Source of the DNA: Symbiodinium natans
Taxonomy: Eukaryota; Sar; Dinophyceae; Suessiales; Symbiodiniaceae
Assembly (NCBI GenBank): GCA_905221605.1
Contig: CAJNDS010002330.1
Coordinates: 294,576-356,575 of the forward strand
DNA length: 62,000 nt
Direction of reading: 5' to 3'
Position numbers and translations under genes: made by a program. Below, one piece after another: positions 50,701 through 56,839 of this stretch (positions are counted from its first letter, which is position 1; each line of letters begins with the position of its first letter). The notes under the pieces are model-generated. The model saw only the letters and a program-made list of their open reading frames with translations, did no database searches and had not been told where the DNA came from.

Positions 50701-53334
50701 ACTCGCACCCCAAACCAAGCCGAAGACCCCGGCTCGGGCGGGCAGGACGCCAACGGCGACCGCTTCTGCAACGAGCTGGGCCGCCGTGACTATGTGACCG
50801 GCGAGACTCATGGCCGCACAGGGACACGCTCCAACTTAAACTCCCTAAATGGGGATGAAGGTTTGGAATGAAGACCCAAAAGGACCATAAACGCTGGATA
50901 AAGCAACATTTCCTCAACCAGTTTTGTGTGTATGTGAGCGTGTTTTCGGGCTCTGTGTGGTTCTCCATAGCGAGTGAATGTCAAGGCCGCTTAGAGTCTG
51001 GAGCTCTGGATGTAGACCCTGAACCTGCAACCTCGCCTAAGCCCTAGAACCCTAAACCCTAGAACCTGGCATAACCCCATAGAACCCAATAGAACCACAA
51101 CCCCATAGAACCAGAAACCAATAGAAGCCGAAAAGAACCCCAATAGAATCCCCACAGAAGCCTCTAGAACCCCAATAGATACCCCATAGAATTCCCGATA
51201 GAACCCTAGTAAAAAAAATAACCAGAGCCCCCCATAGAACCCTTAAAAACCCTAGAGCCCCCCCACAGAGCCCCAAGAGAATCCAAACCTGGAAGTGCCC
51301 GAGGATGTGGAAGAACAAGCCCCCGTTCCGCCTCTGCCTGAACAAGGCGGGGGCATACCGGGATTCGGGTCGTGGGATTTAGGGTTGAGGGTTTAGGATT
51401 TAGGGTTTAGTATGGTGTAGGGTTCAGGATTTTGGGTTTGGGATTTAGGGTGTGGTTAGGGTTGTTAAGGGGTGGTTTAGGAAGGTTATAAATGCCCCAA
51501 GTAAGGTTATGACATAGGTCCTTAACCACTAAGTTAGCCACCCATGAACCTTGCGCGGAGATCACGGAGGTAACCGTGGAGATGTGGGGATTCTTGTTTT
51601 GACAAGCCGGGCGAGTTTATTACGTTTGTATCGCCCCAGCCAAAGCCAGCCCAACCAAGCCGTGCTTGCTGGTAAACCATTACCCCCTGTGTGCTTCACA
51701 AGCGGGCCTTCTGCATCCAACAAGACACTCGGCAAGATGAAGGGCTTGCACGCTGACACTTTTGGAAATGGGACGGCACCCTCCCCTCCAACCCCCTGCC
51801 TGCTAAATAGCAAAGCGAAATCTTGGGCGGCACGCGCGTCCCGGACCCATCTCAAGCACTGCTGCCCTGCTTCCCCACTGTCTCACTTGATAGCCAGGGG
51901 CGACTCAAGCAAAAACCCGACAAGAGCCCTCGAAGCCCTAAAAAAACAGGCGGCAGCTGATGAGATCATCTGGCACGCCAAGCACTACACTGGCGGGGGG
52001 AAGGGGGCTCGGGATTGTAGGTTTGGGAGTTTAGGGCTTGTTGTAGCCTCTGGGCTTTTTGGGTCTTCGGTGCTTTGAGGGGCCTTTAATGGCTTTCAGT
52101 GTAATCCGGGATTCCCCAACTATATGGGGATCAGGGAATTGTGAGGTTGTGGGATCTACGAAGCCTCTGCGCCCTCAACCCCTTCAGCATCCAGCGGCCC
52201 GACAAATGCGGCGGCCCGGAAGCCCCCTAAACTAAACCCACTGGCCCGAAACCCTCGAGCGCTAAAGCCCTGAAGGCACTCAAAAACAACAAAAACCCTA
52301 AGGGTCCCGAAGCACTATAAAGGTCGAGGAGCTTCAGGGCTAACGACGGCAGCATGAAGTCTCCCCCTGAATGAGGCACCTTCACGTACCTCACTCCCTC
52401 ATGCCCGACGAAGAAGCCAGTAAGTCCTAGGGGAAGCTCGAAACCCCTTGTCTAAGGGTAGTTTCATGGGCCCTTCAGATGGTCCCTTACCTTCGTTAAG
52501 GGGTTCTCAAGTAGGGGCCACTTGGGTTTTATAGGGTTTCCTAAGGGGTCAAAAAGGCGTCCCCGCTCAAAGGCCCATATTAAGGGACCATGACACTACC
52601 CTGCGACCTTGAAGCGGAAAGGGCGTGGCGTCATGAAGTTCTACCCCAGTGGCGAGGACCTGGCCAAGGACAGTCTCGGCTTCGACGGGGGGAGTTTAGG
52701 ATGTTTTCTAGACCCTAGACCCTAGAACCTAGACCCTAGACCCTAGACCCTAGACCCTAGACCCTAGACCCTAGACCCTAAACCCTAAACCCTAAACCCC
52801 AAACCCCAAACAACCCTAAACGCGATTCAGGGGCTGTGGGTGCCTCGGAGTTTCGGGATCTAGGGCCCGAAAAAGCCCGCAATCTTAATGGTAGGGCTTC
52901 ATGGCCCCAAGCCTGCAGCTGCTGTGCCTTTGAGCCTTGAAACCACCCTAAACTCCAAACCTTAAAACCCTAAACTCCAAACCCTAAACCCTATCCCAGG
53001 GCTGGGTGGTGTCATGTTTTGAGGCGCGCTCTTGTTTTTGCAAGCTCAGGTGGGATGATCCCGAACCGGCCCCCCTTGCATGCTCTGAGGGTTGGGTCCA
53101 GGGTTTGGGGTCTAGGCTATATTTTCCTCTTCTCGAAGCCATGTACAAGGTACCCCGACTGGGGCTATGAGGTTATTGGGGGCCTCAGTGCCCTGAGCAC
53201 CCAAATCTCAAACCCCCAAAGAGAGGACCTGGGGGTCCCAGCATTTCGACTAGGGCTGCCCCCAGGACATGGGCGTGCCCCTGCAGAAGCTGGTGGATGC
53301 GCACCAGAAGCATTTCGAGGCTGCCAAGAAGCAG
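41430..53334 (+). CDS. soluble fumarate reductase flavoprotein, 22 micro-exons, 3' end missing
   Basis: FAD-dependent fumarate reductase of the soluble OSM1/FRD type, which reduces fumarate to succinate using a reduced flavin or NADH and helps dispose of electrons under low oxygen. Twenty-two exons of 27-77 nt join into 364 open codons. Rossmann FAD motif [12 protein letters not shown] (exon 2), FAD/active-site blocks [12 protein letters not shown] and ATSGINGA (exons 3-4), [11 protein letters not shown] with substrate-binding His and Arg (exon 8), ASGGFGADF (13), [14 protein letters not shown] (14-15), QVHPTG (15-16), [12 protein letters not shown] (17), [14 protein letters not shown] (18). 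Donors: 11 GC, 5 GT, 5 GA; all acceptors AG|G. The family's C-terminal part (HYxMGG, the GGxHGxNRLGGNSL FAD block) is not found before 62000, so the gene is truncated, broken by the following mobile DNA, or resumes beyond the window. Confidence 0.88.
41465..41593. repeat. inverted-repeat element, family B, at the intron 1 donor
   Basis: Arms TGGGAGGTTCATGGGT and CTACCCATGAACCTTGAAGT. Begins only about eight bases after the exon 1 donor. Confidence 0.8.
41829..41955. repeat. inverted-repeat element, family B (second in intron 1)
   Basis: Arms TTACTTGAAGGTTCATGGGT and GCCCATGAACCTTCAAGTAG, inner TTATAAG/TTATAG pairing. Confidence 0.83.
42030..42080 (+). CDS. fumarate reductase exon 2, FAD Rossmann motif
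   Basis: [17 protein letters not shown], the GxGxxG-type dinucleotide motif. Acceptor CCCAG|G, donor GTGGTG. Confidence 0.92.
42223..42305 (+). repeat. TTTAGGG array in intron 2
   Basis: About eleven heptamers immediately before exon 3. Confidence 0.95.
42316..42378 (+). CDS. fumarate reductase exon 3
   Basis: [20 protein letters not shown] then K: adenosine-binding acidic/basic pair and GGNS. Acceptor CCGAG|G, donor GCGAGG. Confidence 0.92.
43155..43192 (+). CDS. fumarate reductase exon 4
   Basis: [12 protein letters not shown] plus CA of a Gln codon. Acceptor GTCAG|G, donor GCCGCG. Confidence 0.92.
44035..44090 (+). CDS. fumarate reductase exon 5
   Basis: [18 protein letters not shown] between split codons. 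Acceptor TGAG|G, donor GTGGCC. Confidence 0.9.
44499..44527 (+). CDS. fumarate reductase exon 6 (29 nt)
   Basis: GAKKPELAK. Acceptor CCGAG|G, donor GCCTGG. Confidence 0.85.
44558..44651 (+). repeat. TTTAGGG array, 5' part of intron 6
   Basis: About thirteen perfect heptamers about 30 bases after exon 6. A (TA)n-rich microsatellite follows at 44755-44896. Confidence 0.95.
44935..44991 (+). CDS. fumarate reductase exon 7
   Basis: [19 protein letters not shown]. Acceptor GCAG|G, donor GACCGC. Confidence 0.92.
45127..45340 (-). repeat. CCCTAAA array in intron 7
   Basis: About thirty heptamers with a CCGTAAA variant pair. C-rich repeats dominate this intron (also AAACCCC at 45835-45936 and CCCTAAA at 45937-46084, ending at the exon 8 acceptor). 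Confidence 0.96.
45835..46084 (-). repeat. CCCCAAA then CCCTAAA arrays adjoining exon 8
   Basis: Homogeneous CCCCAAA heptamers switch to CCCTAAA heptamers; the final unit leads into AACAG|G of exon 8, so the array sits where a pyrimidine tract is expected. Confidence 0.95.
46088..46160 (+). CDS. fumarate reductase exon 8, active-site block
   Basis: [18 protein letters not shown] then GKERFP. The GGHSxPRTHR block holds substrate-binding His and Arg of the family. Acceptor ACAG|G, donor GCCGGG. Confidence 0.94.
46254..46294 (+). CDS. fumarate reductase exon 9
   Basis: Completes Gly, then [13 protein letters not shown]. Acceptor CCAG|G, donor GTCGGC. Intron 8 before it is only 93 bp. Confidence 0.92.
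46304..46511 (+). repeat. (CT)n/(GT)n/(TATGTG)n microsatellite in intron 9
   Basis: TCTC then TGTG and TATGTG blocks. Open frames on both strands across it are repeat artefacts. Confidence 0.95.
46710..46754 (+). CDS. fumarate reductase exon 10
   Basis: [15 protein letters not shown]. Acceptor CAGAG|G, donor GTTTGG. Confidence 0.9.
47003..47046 (+). CDS. fumarate reductase exon 11
   Basis: [14 protein letters not shown] plus GA of a Glu codon. Acceptor CCCAG|G, donor GCTCCC. Confidence 0.9.
47421..47448 (+). CDS. fumarate reductase exon 12 (28 nt)
   Basis: Completes Glu, then YKKAGKVVK. Acceptor GCCAG|G, donor GACCGT. Confidence 0.85.
47621..47826. repeat. (ATACAT)n / (ATGT)n microsatellites in intron 12
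   Basis: ATACAT hexamers, then about 25 GTAT tetramers, then TA-rich sequence. A ..GGGCTTAAGAGGATCATACTC motif flanks both sides (47601 and 47838). Confidence 0.95.
47898..47951 (+). CDS. fumarate reductase exon 13
   Basis: [18 protein letters not shown], the ASGGFG FAD-binding segment. Acceptor CTCAG|G, donor GCCACC. Confidence 0.93.
48176..48325. repeat. inverted-repeat element, family C (intron 13)
   Basis: Arms TTTGCTTAAGAACCCCCCC and GGGGGGGTTCTTGAAGCAAA, A-rich then T-rich interior with ATTACCCTTACATGT. Confidence 0.8.
48497..48640. repeat. inverted-repeat element, family D, copy 1 (intron 13)
   Basis: GGGTAGTTTCATGGGGCCCT at the left and AAGGGACCATGCAGCTAC at the right. The partner copy is at 52456-52606. 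Confidence 0.7.
48670..48846 (-). repeat. CCCCTAAA/CCCTAAA array, 3' part of intron 13
   Basis: C-rich repeats close to the exon 14 acceptor, opposite to the TTTAGGG/TTTGGGG repeats at 47978-48037 at the 5' end of the same intron. Confidence 0.93.
48865..48919 (+). CDS. fumarate reductase exon 14
   Basis: [18 protein letters not shown] plus one base. Acceptor CCCAG|G, donor GCGACC. Confidence 0.94.
49125..49201 (+). CDS. fumarate reductase exon 15
   Basis: Completes Gly, then [19 protein letters not shown] and DLEWVQ. Acceptor CCCAG|G, donor GCTCCT. Confidence 0.94.
49268..49370 (-). repeat. CCCTAAA array in intron 15
   Basis: About fourteen perfect heptamers. Confidence 0.96.
49636..49755. 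repeat. family A element with an internal CCCTAAA array (intron 15)
   Basis: Left arm TTGGGATGTTCTCCCTTGTA; loop GTACTAGAATCCCTA continues as AACCCTAAA.. for five units (to about 49731), then CTTCTAAGGGGGAACAGCCCAA. Compare the uninterrupted GAATCCCTATTAAG at 26571-26584. Confidence 0.86.
49778..49822 (+). CDS. fumarate reductase exon 16
   Basis: [15 protein letters not shown], preceded by Gln from exon 15 to give the conserved QVHPTG. Acceptor GCCAG|G, donor GTCGGG. Confidence 0.94.
49971..50035. repeat. short inverted-repeat element, family B (intron 16)
   Basis: CCTACCTGGAGGTTC at the left and CCCTGAACCGTCAAGTA at the right, degenerate. Confidence 0.6.
50540..50590 (+). CDS. fumarate reductase exon 17
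   Basis: [17 protein letters not shown], a highly conserved block. Acceptor GCCAG|G, donor GACCCG. Confidence 0.94.
50746..50804 (+). CDS. fumarate reductase exon 18
   Basis: [19 protein letters not shown] plus GA. Contains RFxNELxxRD. Acceptor GGCAG|G, donor GACTCA. Confidence 0.94.
51304..51346 (+). CDS. fumarate reductase exon 19
   Basis: Completes Glu, then [14 protein letters not shown]. Acceptor CGAG|G, donor GCGGGG. Confidence 0.9.
51479..51553. repeat. family B fragment (intron 19)
   Basis: AGGAAGGTTATAAATGCC.. to GCCACCCATGAACCTTG. One arm degenerate. Confidence 0.55.
51950..51992 (+). CDS. fumarate reductase exon 20
   Basis: [14 protein letters not shown] in frame from Ala, plus one base. 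Acceptor ACAG|G, donor GCGGGG. The longer open frame 51551-52078 over it is a shadow. Confidence 0.88.
52456..52606. repeat. inverted-repeat element, family D, copy 2 (intron 20)
   Basis: AGGGTAGTTTCATGGGCCCT at the left and AAGGGACCATGACACTACCC at the right; it ends about 15 bases before exon 21. Confidence 0.75.
52622..52668 (+). CDS. fumarate reductase exon 21
   Basis: Completes Gly, then [15 protein letters not shown]. Acceptor AAAG|G, donor GACAGT. Confidence 0.9.
52709..52790 (-). repeat. (CCCTAGA)n variant array in intron 21
   Basis: About ten CCCTAGA units switching to CCCTAAA. Confidence 0.92.
53266..53334 (+). CDS. fumarate reductase exon 22, last exon found
   Basis: [20 protein letters not shown] then KK(Q). 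Acceptor CCCAG|G. A GC donor (GCTCGC) follows CAG. No continuation exon is visible downstream. Confidence 0.88.
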
Positions 53335-54264
53335 GCTCGCAGGGCTGCAATGAACCCGAGACACCCGAGACACCCTAGACACCCCGAACCCTAAAGCTGC
53401 AGCCGTAGCCACAATAAGGACAAAAAAACCTTAAGTTCCCTAGATGAACTTTGGTTTTTGCCATTTGGCATCGGCGGAAAGTGCCCTGACTCAGCCCGCA
53501 AGGTCCTACAAGCGTGTGGCATGAAACGCTTCCTGCCAGCTAGAACAAAAGGAGTCAAATATTGCATATACAAGGAATTAAAAGACGCGTGAAATTCAAT
53601 ATGGAATGGAGAGAGAACGATGAAAAACCCAACTAAGAACAAAAAGGCGGGCTCCTTCACTCTATTCAAGATAGAATTCTTGCACCACGAAAAAGAAGTC
53701 GTTTATTGTGCTGCATGAACAATGTTTTAATGTTGTGTAAACGCGGACGAAATAAGATAATAATAACAATAATAGCCCCAAATATAATTACTGTTAATGG
53801 GCGCTCGGTTTGCTGTTTTGTTATTCTTACTACTATCTTTGTTATTGTTTTCGGTTCAGATTTGGATGTAGAAATCAGGAGAAGATGAGCCCGCAGAGCC
53901 CTCAATCTGCGAAGGACTCAGGACAAGGCCTGGATCGACCCAGGCGATCTTGACCCAACACAGCGTTGGGACAAGGCTAACTCTCTTACCTTCTCGGCGC
54001 CAGTTTGACTGATGAGACTATTCTTCCCCGAGATGGCTCGCGCGCCACATCGACCCGAGGCCAATCTCAAAGATTGGGCCCAGGAACGAGGTTTCCTCCA
54101 GGCTTCCGCCGTCAAAGGACAGAGTAGACGAGGTTGCTTTTTCCGGGTGCAGGCCCCTCAGGCATCACCGACAATTCCTTCAAGTTTGCTTCAGGCGCCC
54201 TAGTCACACCGGGTAAACGGGAGGTCTCCGCCCACTGAGAAGCCCGAAAAGGATCGATAAGGCA
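53335..54264. other. transition zone without telomere-like repeats
   Basis: The telomere-like background stops near 53395. A + frame from about 53922 reads KAWIDPGDLDPTQRWDKANS, meets a TGA, and continues MRLFFPEMARAPHRPEA. It looks like decayed coding sequence but I do not recognise it. Confidence 0.35.
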
Positions 54265-54512
54265 CTTCGCTCCAGCGCCAGAGTTTTCTCAGCTTGAAGC
54301 CGAAGATGCAGATGAACTAACGCAACTCGACGAGGAGGAGGACGTCGAGATGCAAGACTGCGCCGAAACCCTTAAGCCCGTCAACAGCCAGGCTACTGAC
54401 GCAGTGAACCAGGACGACGACGACAGACGACGACAGATCTCGCTCCCCAAGAAACCAGGGCCCCCAAAGGCCTCGCCGTCAAAGCCCACAAGGCCTCGCC
54501 TTCAACAGTAAA
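54265..54512 (+). pseudogene. acidic coding-like fragment, unidentified
   Basis: Open frame reading FSQLEAEDADELTQLDEEED, then a run of Asp/Arg and a Pro/Lys-rich end before TAA. No start and no recognised domain; probably part of a decayed mobile element. Confidence 0.35.
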
Positions 54513-56509
54513 AATTGCCAAACTCCCCTTTGCAGGTTTCTTGACGGGATTGTGGATACATGACAGCGTCACAAGCATTGTTGTTGGAGCAAAACAACAA
54601 GACCTCCAGCGCGAAGCCTGGTGACCTACAACTGGGTGGTAGGTTGCAAGCACAGCTACGCTTGCTCGCTGCCAAGGAGCTTCAGGACAACCCAGATCAC
54701 TATGGCTTCGAGGTCGGATCGGGGGTGGACAAGCAGGAGAATGGTGTGACTCACAGTCGCTATCAGCCCTTGCGACTGCAGCAAATTTGCAATCAACGTC
54801 TGGGCCCGAGACAGGGGACGTTGGATGATGCTGGACGCTGTATATCATTCGACCAGCCAAAACTGGCACTAAGGCTCCTACGGAGATTTGGCTTAAACTC
54901 TGAACCGCCCGAACATTGTGCAAGCTTTTGGTGTTGTTACAACAAGCGCTCAGCATGAAGCCGACGTGCTGCGCTCCTTGGGTCAATGCTGGCTGTGCTT
55001 ATTCATCAGCGCGAACATTTTTCGCGACACCGTCAAAGAGCGCGTCGCTGGGCCTACAGTTGACCTACGCCGTCATGTTAACAAAGCCACGTCGACTCGC
55101 TCAGCCCTCCGCTTGCTTGTTGTTCAACATGAGAAAACATTGAGCAAAAGACCTGCCGCCTCCGGATGGCAGCGGCCCCGCCCGATCTGCAAATGCGGAG
55201 GGATGCCCGCGTACCCCAAGAGAGGCCTCAGCGCTTGAGCTCAGCATTGGCTCAGTCTTCTCAGTGTACGCCTGCTTCTACAACGCGCGCAACGTCAGCT
55301 GTGCTGCCTTTTGACTGAGTCTCAACCCGCTCTGTTCTCGGGGCTGGCAGGTTGGCGCAGACAAAAAAGCTCAGAGACTCGGAAGGCGTTTTTCTCAGAA
55401 GAAACTCAGATGGATTTGCCTCGATAGCAAAGCTTTCCGACATTAAGGCTCAGAATCTCTGAACTCAGGATTTTGTGTCTTCCGGCTTCGATCAACTTGG
55501 CCTCACGCTGCAGAGCTTTCCCACGAACTAGAGAGAGAAGCTTAATTAGGGTTTCCCTAAGCCCTACATCCCTGAACCCTAAACCCCAAACTCTACACCC
55601 TACATTTCCTTCAACCCCCACCCCGTTAGGCTTCTAGTTCCCAACCCAGCCAGCCCCGAGAGCTGATATTTTGGTCGAATTCAAGGAATGTCCCAGCGTC
55701 CGACCGTAGAAGTTTAAATGTTCCAGTTTGCTGGCCTGAGACAAAGAAGTTTCACGCGCCAACTTTGATTTTGTATTGCGTGTTTCTCATATGTGTTGAA
55801 AAATGTTGTTTTCGTCGCCGCGCTTCGTGGCCGCTACTTACGCAGAAAGTGCCGCGTCGTGTTTCATGTGTGCGACACTTCTGGATGTTTGCGCGACGTG
55901 ACGGTGTGCTTGAATTGACGCTGGACTTGGAGTTTGCAACGCGTGCTTTTGAAAACAAAATAACCCTTAAACTTATCGGGTTTCAAGTTCAGGGGTTCCG
56001 GATCCTCCTCAAATGCCCCCTCCCCCCATGCTCTCGGATGTGCCTGACACGTGCTTGTGATGCCCGGAAATCCTCTTTATAGCGGACTCACACGACCCCC
56101 GTTAGGTTGCTAGACCCTCTTCGAGGTCCATAGTCTTAAAACATACAAGGTAACACCCAAACCCCAAAACGCAAACAGACAGGTACATTATTCCCCTTTG
56201 TTTAGGCCCTTGAAGCCCAGCTTACTGTTCGCGAGCGAATGGTGTTTTATCGATTGCTGCCAAATTGTCTCTAAGAAAAACGGTGTGCCGTTTGGTCTTG
56301 GTTTGAAGCCCAAAAGTTTCTGATGCTTGTCATGCTTGGTTATGCCAACGACGATTTGCAATTGCATGTGCAGGAAGATGTGTGTGCAGCACTGGCTCTG
56401 CAGCTCAGTGCCAAAAATTTTGAGACTGGAGGCCGTGTTCTAGTCTAGTGGCTCTTAACGAGGTGCTAAGACTTTAGTTTCGTGCAAGCTTCCCGCGATC
56501 GGGAAGTGG
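54513..56509. other. unassigned, 5' side of the recombinase element
   Basis: Frames at 54560-54958 and 54918-55238 (+) are open but unrecognised. The last degenerate CCCTAAA words are at about 55553-55605. Sequence from about 55640 may be the 5' region of the mobile element; I could not find its terminus. Confidence 0.4.
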
Positions 56510-56821
56510 ATGGACCTGTCTGCATCAAGTGCCTCCACATCGTCTTCCGACGATTTCCGGGTGCCTGTGCCCTCCTTTGTCTTTGTGCCCGTGCGCATTC
56601 GACCTTTGCACTTTCACGTGCCTGCACTTCAGCGCTGCTTGGACGCACCACCTGATATTTTCAGCTACATTGTGGAGCCTAGTTTCCGTGGCCTCCTTGT
56701 TAGTCGGCGTGAAGGGGCCCGTTTTCTTCTGTATCTCACGCTGTCTGATTGGACCCGCTTTGGTGCTGCTACCCATTGGGTGCAGTCGTGTTATCGCCAG
56801 CTCCTGTCTTTGCCTGGTTAA
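56510..56821 (+). CDS. short ORF upstream of the recombinase (103 aa), unidentified
   Basis: Starts MDLSASSASTSSSDD, then a basic/aromatic region, TAA at 56819-56821, 18 bases before the recombinase ATG. The opposite strand is also open (56525-56893), so coding status is uncertain. A similar Ser-rich start lies near the intronic recombinase remnant (32993). Confidence 0.4.
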   Translation: MDLSASSASTSSSDDFRVPVPSFVFVPVRIRPLHFHVPALQRCLDAPPDIFSYIVEPSFRGLLVSRREGARFLLYLTLSDWTRFGAATHWVQSCYRQLLSLPG

Positions 56822-56839
56822 CGACCTCTTCGTGGTGCA

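Noticed and set aside
51551-52078. 175-aa + strand ORF
   Set aside because: It overlaps fumarate reductase exon 20 and an intron, and shows no domain of its own.
54560-55238. C-terminal exons of the fumarate reductase
   Set aside because: I searched by eye for the HYxMGG and NRLGG blocks and did not find them here; the open frames do not resemble the family.
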